64,000 nucleotides of DNA from DAOUEX01 sp034430235 (GCA_964478075.1 CAYZGO010000001.1:62001-126000), one strand, 5' to 3'. Shown: positions 18,351 to 26,454, counted from the stretch's first letter. Notes: generated by a model from the sequence alone, not told the origin. Made by a program: numbers and translations.

Positions 18351-19265
18351 CTATCTCACCATGGCGGCGTCTATGGCGTCCCAGTCTACGTAATCCTTTG
18401 GGAAACGCATCTGGTAGGCTGGAGCCTGGTAGCAGGTGTCACAGATTACCCCGTACAACCGTTTCTTGAGGTCTCTTGTCAGAGGACCTGTGTTGCTGGA
18501 ACATGCCGTCCAGAGGCATTGCACTAGATCCGCTGGTTTCAGCAGGACTAATTCGAAATGGGGTGCTTTTTCGAGCATGAACAGACCACCTACCGGCGCC
18601 TCACAACGGCCGCTAGTATTCGCTGCCAGCGGGGTTGCATGTGCGCTGACAGTGTGATCCTCTTTGCGAAATATGATCTGATCGTCACTCAAAACTGGCA
18701 CACCGGCGGAGAGTTCTACGACCGTGGTCTTTCCACGCCCACCTGCGGCAAGGAACACAGCCGCTTTGTCATTGCGCAGCACGCTGGCGGCGTGGATGAG
18801 AGTTGCCGAGAAACAGGGAAGGAAGGCAGAGAACATGCGTGGCAAGTAGCCTCCGACATAAAACTCGGCGGGATACTTGGCAGGTTCAGGCGTGTAGAAA
18901 AGGTCAAGTTGTCTGCGAGCAAAATCATGGATGATGACCCAGTTCTTGTGGAACTTGGCCTTGACGTGCTCAGGTCGCTCCAGGCAGGTCTGCAACGTTG
19001 CTCTCACTGCAGGGGACCGCAGGAGGGGGCTTGCCAGCCTGCCCGGCCATCCACGCGTGTAATGGAAGATGCGCTCTTGTTCCTCTCCGACTGGGGGAGG
19101 CAGCGTCAGCGAATCTTCACCAACTCTGTGAATCCGGTTACGCACGTCAGGCCCCACGTCACCCACGCGAAACCGCTCGAAGGGCTCTTCGTGCAGGCAC
19201 GGCAGCCACGCGTCTGACTCCGTGCGGAAGACGATCCCAGCGATCTGATGTGTAACTACAATCAT
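18351..19265 (-). CDS. HPr-kinase-like protein of the peptide cassette, copy 1
   Basis: 304 residues from the ATG at 19265 (an in-frame TTG lies two codons earlier). It is a paralogue of the protein at 16410-17324. The start MIVVTHQIAGIVFRTESD and end FPKDYVDWDAIDAAMVR correspond, and the P-loop reads VFLAAGGRGKTTVV, followed by VLSDDQIIF. Family: HprK-related P-loop proteins such as ScmC of the SynChlorMet cassette. Conservation of the nucleotide site in both copies argues that both remain active. Its partner protease has been reduced to a stub. Confidence 0.8.
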   Translation of the reverse strand: MIVVTHQIAGIVFRTESDAWLPCLHEEPFERFRVGDVGPDVRNRIHRVGEDSLTLPPPVGEEQERIFHYTRGWPGRLASPLLRSPAVRATLQTCLERPEHVKAKFHKNWVIIHDFARRQLDLFYTPEPAKYPAEFYVGGYLPRMFSAFLPCFSATLIHAASVLRNDKAAVFLAAGGRGKTTVVELSAGVPVLSDDQIIFRKEDHTVSAHATPLAANTSGRCEAPVGGLFMLEKAPHFELVLLKPADLVQCLWTACSSNTGPLTRDLKKRLYGVICDTCYQAPAYQMRFPKDYVDWDAIDAAMVR

Positions 19266-19565
19266 GAGCAACGCGCGCCGGTGCTTGCGCTAGAGCACAA
19301 AGCCCTCAATCTATGCGTGGGCACTTTCCTACCTCACTCATGCAGAGTGTTTCGCAACTCCTGTCCGCCGTCGCGCGGTCAAGCCGCCTCAGCCTGAGAT
19401 CTGTACTTCGGGGGCAGCCCACATCGGTTGCCTGGCTTGGCGGGCAAGAACTGTCCACGTAAGTGCATGCCAGCGCCGCCGGGCGCGATTTCGTTCGCCA
19501 GCCAGACCCAAAAACGAGCGCGACCGGGTTATGAAACATGTGCCCTGAAATGGCGAACACCTTTC
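19266..19565. other. Spacer between precursor 1 and its kinase
   Basis: 300 bp without a supported gene. The longest frames have no ribosome site, and no CxxG repeats continue beyond the TAG of precursor 1. Confidence 0.4.
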
Positions 19566-19814
19566 CTAGCCCGCCTGCCCGCCAGTCAGGCACGCGCTGT
19601 GGGCATAGCCTCCCGCGCGACATTGCGGGTAAACGCCAACCTCAGTGCCAGGGCTGCAGTCTCCGGGAAATACGCTTGTGCCGGCGCTGCACCCTGTGTA
19701 AGGCACATCCCCACCGACGCACGTTCCTAGCGGCTCTTGGCCACTCACGCTGGACCCCGACAGGTCTCTGGCCCGAGGCGGCTCATACAACCGACCGGTA
19801 TCCTTCTCAGTCAT
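19566..19814 (-). CDS. Cys-rich RiPP precursor peptide, copy 1
   Basis: 82 residues from the ATG at 19814 with a strong GTGAGGAGG ribosome site. The leader (1-31) carries LYEPPRARDLS and SVSGQEPLG. The core has cysteines at 32, 42, 53, 65 and 75, each in CxxG form (CVGG, CSAG, CSPG, CRAG, CLTG) spaced 10-12 residues, separated by Gly/Pro/aromatic-rich linkers. It lies 33 bp after the stop of the second radical SAM enzyme. Homology to the precursor at 17757-18011 in the leader but not the core supports the assignment. The final product, its crosslinks and its activity are unknown. Confidence 0.85.
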   Translation of the reverse strand: MTEKDTGRLYEPPRARDLSGSSVSGQEPLGTCVGGDVPYTGCSAGTSVFPGDCSPGTEVGVYPQCRAGGYAHSACLTGGQAG

Positions 19815-19847
19815 GCTTTCTTCCTCCTCACTGTAACGTTCAAAGTA

Positions 19848-21011
19848 TCAAGACCGATCTCTGTTGTTCGCCGGATGACTGTTCTTTCGTGACGCCGGGA
19901 AAAACCCCAGTGCTTCCGCACGGTCACAAAACTGGTACGCGACATTGAGCCTGCCGGCGACGTGGAAGTTGTTCGCCACGCAATGTCCCTGACAGATATG
20001 GCGATGAAGGCACTGCCCACAAATGCCCTCCAATTGGTCCGGGACCTGCTCCCGCAGGCGGATCAGGCCAGGACTATTGCACCAGATCTCACGCAGGCTG
20101 CCGTTTCCGATATGGCCGTAGATCAATTCCGGCACAGTGACGCCAATGCCGCACAGCGACAACTCGCCGCCCGCCAGCATGCCCAGGATATTCCTGACAT
20201 TGCACCTGCTCAGGGAACCGTTGAGCAGCTTGCGGATGGAGTAGAAGGCAAAGGGGATATCAAAATGGATGCGCACCTTGCTCCCGGGCACGAGTTCGTC
20301 CTCCACGCACCGATACAATTGGATGATCTCCGCAACCTCCAGCCCCTGCTCAGTCGCAAACTGCTCCCCGCGGCCGACCTTCTGCACGTGGTTGAATTTG
20401 ACAGACCCGCACCCCAGTCTCTCGGCCAATGCCACGACGTCCGCCATCTCAGCAACGTTGCCCTGGTGCAGGGTACAGATGAGCTGGGGGCGGAATCCAA
20501 CCTGAACCAGCGCCTTGATGCCGTTCAGAGCAGCCGCGTAACACCCCGGCACGCCACGCAGCCACTCGTGCGTTTCCGCAGTCGCCCCATCCACGCTGAC
20601 CGAGATGAACGACACGTGCGGCGTCCCCTTCAAGAACCCGGCCAGGTCGTCGTCCACCAGCGTTCCGTTGGTCTCGATAATGATACCCAGCCCCGCCTCG
20701 TCAATGAGACTGACGATCTCCCGAAACTGCGGGTGCAGAGTCGGCTCTCCGCCAGTCAGTTTGACGGAACGCAGGCCCAGCGGCTTGGCTTCGCGGATCG
20801 CCTTCCGCACGTACTCGAGTTCGACGTGCTGGCCGCCGTCGCCGCCAGACTGGTACGTGGGCGCGATCCAGCAGTGCTTGCACGCCAGGTTACACGCCCC
20901 TGAGATGTACAGGTACAGCGACGTCAGCGGCGGAACCCCTTCTGGCAGGTCCAGTTCCTGGCCGGTCTGGCTTCCAGCCTGAGCGGATGCCTCCTCAACT
21001 TGGCACGACAT
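19848..21011 (-). CDS. Radical SAM/SPASM peptide maturase (ScmF-like)
   Basis: A 387-residue protein. The SAM cluster motif is SGACNLACKHCWIAP (C40, C44, C47), with LTGGEPTLH following. The C-terminal SPASM region has cysteines in SRCNVRN, ELSLCGIG, then CGQCLHRHICQGHC and a final YQFC, enough for auxiliary iron-sulfur clusters. SPASM maturases form thioether or carbon-carbon bonds in peptides. The PPLTSLYLYISGACNLAC start resembles ScmF of the SynChlorMet cassette. It overlaps the upstream radical SAM gene by 17 bp and precedes precursor 1, so it is the likely core-modifying enzyme. Confidence 0.85.
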   Translation of the reverse strand: MSCQVEEASAQAGSQTGQELDLPEGVPPLTSLYLYISGACNLACKHCWIAPTYQSGGDGGQHVELEYVRKAIREAKPLGLRSVKLTGGEPTLHPQFREIVSLIDEAGLGIIIETNGTLVDDDLAGFLKGTPHVSFISVSVDGATAETHEWLRGVPGCYAAALNGIKALVQVGFRPQLICTLHQGNVAEMADVVALAERLGCGSVKFNHVQKVGRGEQFATEQGLEVAEIIQLYRCVEDELVPGSKVRIHFDIPFAFYSIRKLLNGSLSRCNVRNILGMLAGGELSLCGIGVTVPELIYGHIGNGSLREIWCNSPGLIRLREQVPDQLEGICGQCLHRHICQGHCVANNFHVAGRLNVAYQFCDRAEALGFFPASRKNSHPANNRDRS

Positions 21012-22113
21012 GGCTTCCTGCCGTCTCCATCACAAAGCGCCGGTAGCAATCCTGGACATTGGCCCGGTTAAAGTCGCCGCTCAGTTCATACGGCACTCCG
21101 GGACACCCACCGTTGCAATAGGGCGCCCACTCACAGTCCTCGCAGCCCGGCACCTGCTGCATGGGGATGCTGCGTCGTTCCCGCAGCCCCTTCAGCGCCG
21201 GATGCGTGTGCCAGATCTCCCTCAGTGAATCGGTCGCAATGTTGCCCAGGGCCAGTCCGTGCAGTATATGACAGGGCACAATGGTGCCGTCGTGGAGCAC
21301 ACCCAACTTGGAGAACACGCCACCGCAAGCGGTGAGATAGCCCATCGTCCACCTGGCGGATTTCTCACCCGTCTGCCGGGCCTGCTCCATCTCCGCATAC
21401 GCTTTCCTCTTGGCCTGCGGGCCGGCCTGGGCAGTGAGGCGACCGGGATAGCGTTCCAACAGCCCGGCCAGCGTCTCCATAGCTTCCAGTTCCTCGCCGG
21501 CCGTAAGCGCAATCTGCCCCTGGTTGTGGCACCCAGCGCCGATGAGCGCCGCCTCGTTGGTGCCAAACGACGACAGGGCCACTTCGTCAAGCAGCAAATG
21601 CGCAGTGTTCTCCACATCGTGGAGATTGTGCCGGTTGATCGTCATCCGCACTGCGACAGGGAACCCAGTCTCCTTGAGCAATTGCAGCCCGCGCAAGGCA
21701 CGCTCAAAGCTGTTCGGACGGCTCTTGTTATGGACCTCCGCGCACGAGCCATCAATCGAGACCTGGATGTAATCCAGGCGCAGGCGACGCTTACCAACCT
21801 CGAACTGCGCCAGCACTTTGTCATCAATCAGCGTCCCGTTGCTCAGGATATTGTAGCGCATGCGGTTGGCAATGATTCCGTCAATGAGATCGAACAGGTC
21901 GGGCCGCGTAAAGGCTTCGCCACCCGTGAGCGACACGTCCATGACGCCCAGCCCGCCCAGCTCCTCGAAAAAGGCCAGCCAGCGCTCAGTAGGCAGGTCG
22001 CTTAGCGCCGTCATCTCGTCGGCGTAGAAACAGTACTTGCAGCGCAGGTTGCAGCGGCCGGTGATGGCGATGTCCACACTGCGCGGGGAGGACATGATCC
22101 GCATGTCGCTCAT
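20995..22113 (-). CDS. Radical SAM/SPASM peptide maturase (ScmE-like)
   Basis: A 372-residue protein. RSVDIAITGRCNLRCKYCFY carries the cluster cysteines C21, C25 and C28, then VSLTGGEAFTRPDLF, ILSNGTLI and VSIDGSC. The SPASM part has LTACGGVFSKLGVLHDG, VPCHILHG and CEDCEWAPYCNGGC. It differs substantially from the second radical SAM enzyme, so the two probably catalyse different steps. The architecture and N-terminus resemble ScmE. It starts 20 bp after the PqqD-like gene. Its duplicated copy, if there ever was one, has been lost. Confidence 0.85.
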   Translation of the reverse strand: MSDMRIMSSPRSVDIAITGRCNLRCKYCFYADEMTALSDLPTERWLAFFEELGGLGVMDVSLTGGEAFTRPDLFDLIDGIIANRMRYNILSNGTLIDDKVLAQFEVGKRRLRLDYIQVSIDGSCAEVHNKSRPNSFERALRGLQLLKETGFPVAVRMTINRHNLHDVENTAHLLLDEVALSSFGTNEAALIGAGCHNQGQIALTAGEELEAMETLAGLLERYPGRLTAQAGPQAKRKAYAEMEQARQTGEKSARWTMGYLTACGGVFSKLGVLHDGTIVPCHILHGLALGNIATDSLREIWHTHPALKGLRERRSIPMQQVPGCEDCEWAPYCNGGCPGVPYELSGDFNRANVQDCYRRFVMETAGSHVVPS

Positions 22114-22133
22114 GAGCTTCCAGCCTACACCGG

Positions 22134-22445
22134 TCAGTCTTCCACGATACCGATGAACCCGGTAGCCACCATGTCGTCAACAAACTCTGTGACCTGGCTC
22201 GCTACTTCATCCTCTGGCACGCCATCAAAGGACTCCTGAAGGGCACTCACGATGCCCGGCAGGTCGTGGCTGCCATCGCAGAGTTGCCACACAAACAAGC
22301 CGGTCACGTTGACCACCTTGATCTGATTGGTGTCAGGGTTGAAGACCAGCCCTCCATCCGGGTCCTCCTCCCGGAGCACCACGTCAGGGTTTCTGATATA
22401 CCGGGGTGACCCGACCGATGTTTCTTCCACGGTACCGTTCTCCAT
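22134..22445 (-). CDS. PqqD-like leader-binding (RRE) protein
   Basis: A 103-residue protein with the PqqD fold pattern: RNPDVVLREEDPDGGLVFNPDT (first strands), VVNVTGLFVWQLCDGSHDL, then a three-helix tail SALQESF through VTEFVDDMVATGF. PqqD-type proteins bind the precursor leader and present it to radical SAM enzymes. It is the first gene of the cassette. The conserved YEPPRARDLS region of both precursors is the likely ligand; this is inferred. Equivalent to ScmD in the SynChlorMet cassette. Confidence 0.85.
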   Translation of the reverse strand: MENGTVEETSVGSPRYIRNPDVVLREEDPDGGLVFNPDTNQIKVVNVTGLFVWQLCDGSHDLPGIVSALQESFDGVPEDEVASQVTEFVDDMVATGFIGIVED

Positions 22446-22500
22446 TCAGTTGTTGATACTGGTGTGCGACAGCAATACAATCGCTGCCCGGAACACCCAT

Positions 22501-22529
22501 ATTCTATCACACAACCACTGACGTGTCAA
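22501..22529 (-). promoter_or_regulatory. Promoter of the RiPP cassette
   Basis: Minus strand: TTGACA at 22529-22524, a 17-bp spacer, and TAGAAT at 22506-22501. The PqqD-like start lies about 55 bp downstream, so the whole cassette down to 12518 could be read from here. Confidence 0.65.
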
Positions 22530-22591
22530 TTCCCCTTACTCATTGACAGGACTTTTCCAAAGTCTAGTCATATCCATGAAGTTTAGCGGCA

Positions 22592-23024
22592 GCTGCCCCG
22601 CTCCGCTGCGCTTCGGGGACTCTGCCCCGCTCCCGTCTCCGCTTCGGGGACTCTGCCCCGCTCCGCTGCGCTTCGGGGACTCTGCCCCACTCCCGTCTCC
22701 GCTTCGGGGACTCTGCCCCACTCCGCTGCGCTTCGGGGACTCTGCCCCGCTCCCGTCTCCGCTTCGGGGACTCTGNNNNNNNNNNNNNNNNNNNNNNNNN
22801 NNNNNNNNNNNNNNNNNNNNNNNNNNNNNNNNNNNNNNNNNNNNNNNNNNNNNNNNNNNNNNNNNNNNNNNNNNNCTGCCCCGCTCCGCTGCGCTTCGGC
22901 GACTCTGCCCCACTCCCGTCTCCGCTTCGGCGACTCTGCCCCACTCCCGTCTCCGCTTCGGGGACTCTGCCCCGCTCCGCTGCGCTTCGGGGACTCTGCC
23001 CCACTCCGCTGCGCTTCGCTGCGC
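22592..23024. repeat. 29/30-bp alternating tandem repeat array, interrupted by a gap
   Basis: Two related units alternate: one with CCGCTCCGCTGCG and one with CCGCTCCCGTCTCCG, both ending CTTCGGGGACTCTGCCCC. At least ten units are visible on the two sides of the N run. Long open frames across the array in several frames are by-products of the repeat and have no ribosome sites. Confidence 0.9.
22776..22875. other. Assembly gap (100 N)
   Basis: Exactly 100 N inside the tandem array. A round number of this kind usually means a gap of unknown length. Confidence 0.95.
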
Positions 23025-23070
23025 GCCGTTCGTCCCGCAGGGCCGAGGGTCCGCACGGGAGGACGAACCA

Positions 23071-23105
23071 CAGACCCTAAGGGTTTCCAAAACCCTTAGG
23101 GTCTG
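23071..23105. repeat. Palindromic AGACCCTAAGGGTTT element
   Basis: CAGACCCTAAGGGTTT and AAACCCTTAGGGTCTG form a perfect 16-bp stem with a 3-nt loop. It overlaps the 3' end of the truncated gene at 23077-23562. A related palindrome is at 25572-25609. Confidence 0.8.
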
Positions 23106-23562
23106 AACAGTGCCAGCGCGAAAGGCGTCCACGCTGCATTGATCGGCGGAGGGCCACAGGTCGTCGTGGCGGCCAGTCGGGGTGCTCCAACCCAGGGTTG
23201 CATTCAGGGTTGGAGATCAGCTCCAGCGCGGTCACGTGCATCACCGCTCTGAGCCCACATGCACGGGCCTTTTGCACCATCATCGTCACCAGATCACGGA
23301 CGGCGTGGAATTCTGCATCGTCGACCCAGGCGCTGTAGGACCAACCCCAGGGGCTATCGGCCAGCGCGACGCTGACGTTCTGCACCGCCAGCGCGTCCAG
23401 TCGGGCGTCAATCTCCGCTTCGCTGTCTTCCAACTCAAAGAAAGCGCCAGCAATGCGCGCGGTGCGCGCCCAGCCGGGCCAGGCATAAGAGGCAACTGGG
23501 TCTGAGGCGACAGGGGCCAGCGCGATGGATAACAGAGTAAGGGGCAAAAGCCATCGTTTCAC
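23077..23562 (-). pseudogene. Secreted protein, 3'-truncated at a palindrome
   Basis: A GTG at 23562 with GGGAG upstream opens a 161-residue frame with a signal peptide (KRWLLPLTLLSIALAPVAS). The mature part has the look of the first strands and helices of a TIM-barrel glycosidase-like protein: RIAGAFFELEDSEAEIDARL, then VSVALADSPWGWSYSAWVDD and ARACGLRAVMHVTALELIS. After GLEHPDWP the sequence turns into low-complexity Arg-rich residues and stops in the palindrome. The catalytic part of any such enzyme is missing. The break is next to the repeat array and assembly gap, so it may be a misassembly. Confidence 0.55.
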
Positions 23563-23734
23563 AAGTTTCTCCCAAGCAGCCCAACGTAGGCCGGGTTTTC
23601 TACCCGGCATTTCCCCGTGACACTATGTAGTCACTCGAGTCTAGATAGGGCAACACGGACTCGTGAGTTATTGCTCTGTGAGCGTTAGTCTGATGGGAGG
23701 CCACCCACCTGCCTTGCCACAGCAAGGCGAGTCT

Positions 23735-23905
23735 TGCACGAATAAACGAATACTCGGCAACCAATTCGTGCATTCGCCGTTCGTGCTCTGCATGCCCTGC
23801 GGGCGACCGCTACGATCGTTCATGCCGCTTGACGGCACGGGGTGGCCCCATTCGTGTATTCGTGGCCCATTCGTGGACGGCGACTGAAGTCGCTACTACA
23901 AACCT
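23735..23905 (-). repeat. Dispersed repeat, copy B (inverted partner near 7.0 kb)
   Basis: It shares CGACCGCTACGATCGTT, CGCTTGACGGCACGGGGTG and several ATTCGTGTATTCG-type words with the reverse complement of 6899-7175. The spacing is nearly the same over about 130 bp. Confidence 0.75.
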
Positions 23906-23945
23906 TCAGCACTAGAACCTCGAAGAGACCAGGCCCTCGCTCATG

Positions 23946-25418
23946 TCATGCCGTCGCCTTGAAAACGAGCCGTCCTTCCACTTTGCTGCTCAGGTTCTGG
24001 TGAGTACCCAGGTACTCCTCAAGCACATCGCGAGCGGACGTGGTGACAACTCGTGATGGTGCAATCGCCGTCAACTGCTCATTGGTCAGGCCAAGGTTCG
24101 GAGCTGAGTTGCTGACGTGAAACCCCTGCAGGCAGATCGTATACTGTCCATCGTCTTCCACAGGTCCGTCGTTGATGGTCAGTGATTCAACCTCCTTCGT
24201 AGCATCTACGTAGACTGCACTCACGCCCCGGTTGATCTGGTAGCACTCTCCTTCGCCATCCCGGTTTTCTGGCCGCATGATGTACCCGAAGGTGTCCTTG
24301 AGCTGCGCGCCGGTGATAGTGAACTTGTGCAGGCTGTCATCGTACGGGAAAATGCTCATCAGATTTCCCAGCGTGACAAGCGGGCCCAGCTCAGCCCCCC
24401 GGATTGAGCCACTGCCGACGAACATTACGTCAACACCAGCGCGTTGCCCAAAGATGTCGGCGAACAAGTTACCCAATGACGTCTCCTCCTCCCGCCGTGG
24501 GTGGGTCAGTTTCTGCGCCAGGCGGCACACAATCGCGTTGTATTTGCGATCCACGACATCTTTGAACGAGTCAATGAACTTCTGGAGTTCAGCGTCGGGT
24601 TCCGCGAGATCGTCGTCTACCGGGATGAGCTGCCACTTCCACTCCACGATGCTATTGGTGTCGTCGTCCACCACGATGTCGAATCGCCCGATCTGGTCGG
24701 TGCCCACGCCCGCCTGGGTGATCAGGATGTCGTTGACCACTGCCGGTTGCTCCAGAATGGTGTGGGAGTGCCCGCCAATGATCATATCTACGCCCCATTG
24801 TGGATCGAGCATGGCCGCAAGTTCCTTGTCCGAATCAAAACCGATGTGCGTGAGAAGGATCGTCAGATCAATGTCTTCGTCCTTGTACGCATTGCAGATC
24901 TTGCCCACCTCGGCATTGGCTTCCTCCAGCGAGATGAAACTTGCGATCTGAGTATCTGTCTTCAGAGACTTGAGCACGGCATCGGTAATGATGCCGATGA
25001 ACATGATGTCGAACCCAGCCTTATTGATGATGAGGTATGGCCGCATCAGCCGCCGGTGATACTTCTTGATGTACAGGTTGGCGTTGACAATGGGGAAACT
25101 GGCCATCTTTTCAAGAAACAGCAAGTGAGGCAACCCGTAATCCATCTCATGGTTGCCCAGTGTGACAACGTCTGGCGCCAGGTAGTTCATGATCTCCATC
25201 GTAGAGATGCCCTTGAATTCCGAGTCAATCATCGACCCCTGCACCATGTCACCGGAAATGACGTACAGAACGTTCTCCTCTTCTTCCCGAACCCTGCTGA
25301 TATAGCCCGAAAGCAGCGCCAATCCTCCGATCAGATTGCCTTCAGCGCCCTCGACCTCCGCCAGGAAATCTCCGTGCATGTCATTGGAATGCAAGATCGT
25401 GAACTTTTTCGTCTTCAC
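23946..25418 (-). CDS. 5'-nucleotidase / UshA-family metallophosphoesterase
   Basis: 490 residues from the GTG at 25418 with AAAGGAGC upstream. The N-terminal calcineurin-like domain has ILHSNDMHGD, VISGDMVQG, TLGNHEMDYG, LLTHIGFDSD and IIGGHSHT, which supply the two-metal site. The C-terminal 5'-nucleotidase domain has TSLGNLFADIFGQ, VGSGSIRG and IFPYDDSL. Family members hydrolyse nucleotides or UDP-sugars, often outside the cell. No signal peptide is visible here, so the location is uncertain and it may be cytoplasmic. A solitary gene. Confidence 0.88.
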   Translation of the reverse strand: MKTKKFTILHSNDMHGDFLAEVEGAEGNLIGGLALLSGYISRVREEEENVLYVISGDMVQGSMIDSEFKGISTMEIMNYLAPDVVTLGNHEMDYGLPHLLFLEKMASFPIVNANLYIKKYHRRLMRPYLIINKAGFDIMFIGIITDAVLKSLKTDTQIASFISLEEANAEVGKICNAYKDEDIDLTILLTHIGFDSDKELAAMLDPQWGVDMIIGGHSHTILEQPAVVNDILITQAGVGTDQIGRFDIVVDDDTNSIVEWKWQLIPVDDDLAEPDAELQKFIDSFKDVVDRKYNAIVCRLAQKLTHPRREEETSLGNLFADIFGQRAGVDVMFVGSGSIRGAELGPLVTLGNLMSIFPYDDSLHKFTITGAQLKDTFGYIMRPENRDGEGECYQINRGVSAVYVDATKEVESLTINDGPVEDDGQYTICLQGFHVSNSAPNLGLTNEQLTAIAPSRVVTTSARDVLEEYLGTHQNLSSKVEGRLVFKATA

Positions 25419-25571
25419 CTTTCGTGCTCCTTTCTTCTGGTACACGAATTGCACGAATTTCCACGAAAAACACGAGATCTCCCAAAAAGAATTCGTGGAA
25501 TTCGGTTTCGTTTGTGCTATTCGTGTACAGGCCCTCCCAGCACCCGCGATCTAAACTCCAGTATATACGGG

Positions 25572-25609
25572 CAGACCCTGAGGGCCTTTGGGCAAACCCT
25601 CAGGGTCTT
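25572..25609. repeat. Palindromic AGACCCTGAGGG element
   Basis: AGACCCTGAGGG and CCCTCAGGGTCT form a stem across about 38 bp between the phosphoesterase and the hemolysin-III gene. It has the same design as the palindrome at 23071-23105. The spacer around 25440-25530 also contains CACGAATTGCACGAATTT-type words seen near 61.69 kb. Confidence 0.7.
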
Positions 25610-25779
25610 GACATTCTTGATTCACACCAGAGAACGAAAGTGATTCCGTAGCAGGCCATAGCTATGCGTATCGCCTACCGCATTGGAGAGCCGTTGGTTT
25701 AGGCATCGTGTCTCCTCTCTCAGCAACACCTCAAGGGTCCTCAAAGCGCTCGGGGGCTCTGACTTGTGCAACTGGGTGG

Positions 25780-26454
25780 TCAAACTGCGGGCGATAGGTA
25801 GAAGAGAATGGCAAAATAGTGGCAGATGCTGCCCCCCAGAACAAATAGATGCCAGATGGCGTGGTTGTACGGCAACTTGCGCCAGGCATAGAAAATGACT
25901 CCCACGGTATAGATCACCCCGCCAACGCCCAACCAGATCAGACCACCGCGAGGAATGTGGGCCAACGCCTCTTTCCAGGCGATCACACCCATCCAGCCCA
26001 TCAAGATGTAGGCCAGCGTAGAAAGTGTTCGAAACCGATGGATGAAGAACGCTTTGAAAACGACTCCTATCAGCGCCAAACCCCAAACGACACCCAGCAG
26101 GGTCCTACTCCAGGCCCCTGGGATGCCAACCAGAAGGAAAGGAGTATACGTCCCGGCAATCAGCAGATAAATGGCGGCGTGGTCGATGACTTGAAAGACC
26201 AATTTCACGCGGGGCTTCTGAAAGCTGTGGTAAAGAGTTGAAGCCAGGTAGAGAATAATGAGGGTACTGCCATAAATGCTAAAGGCAACAATTCGCCAGG
26301 CATCACGGTACAGAGCAGCCAAGACGACGAGCAAGGTTAGTCCTGCCACACTGAGGCCGGTTCCAATACCGTGCGTAATGGCGTTGGCTATTTCCTCCCC
26401 CAAGCTATAGGATTTGTACATTTGGGAAGCATCCCGCACTTTCTGTGATGACAT
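25780..26454 (-). CDS. Hemolysin III (TrhA/YqfA) family membrane protein
   Basis: The start ATG at 26454 follows AAGGACGAGG; 224 residues. Seven hydrophobic segments are visible from about residue 30 to the end. Conserved HlyIII marks are EEIANAITHGIG near the N-terminus, ASTLYHSFQ, VIDHAAIYLLIAGTYTPF and, at the end, YNHAIWHLFVLGGSICHY. Together these give the serine and histidines of the zinc site typical of the PAQR/hemolysin III superfamily. The physiological role in bacteria is debated. It stands alone behind its own promoter. Confidence 0.9.
   Translation of the reverse strand: MSSQKVRDASQMYKSYSLGEEIANAITHGIGTGLSVAGLTLLVVLAALYRDAWRIVAFSIYGSTLIILYLASTLYHSFQKPRVKLVFQVIDHAAIYLLIAGTYTPFLLVGIPGAWSRTLLGVVWGLALIGVVFKAFFIHRFRTLSTLAYILMGWMGVIAWKEALAHIPRGGLIWLGVGGVIYTVGVIFYAWRKLPYNHAIWHLFVLGGSICHYFAILFYLSPAV

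Noticed and set aside
12518..22445. Lasso-peptide biosynthesis cluster
   Set aside because: Kinase and nucleotidyltransferase are shared with some lasso loci, but there is no asparagine-synthetase-like cyclase or B2 protease, and the precursors lack a lasso-type core.
22536..23132. Long open frames on both strands across the tandem array
   Set aside because: The repeat unit has no stops in several frames, so open frames are automatic; there is no ribosome site and the frames cross an N gap.
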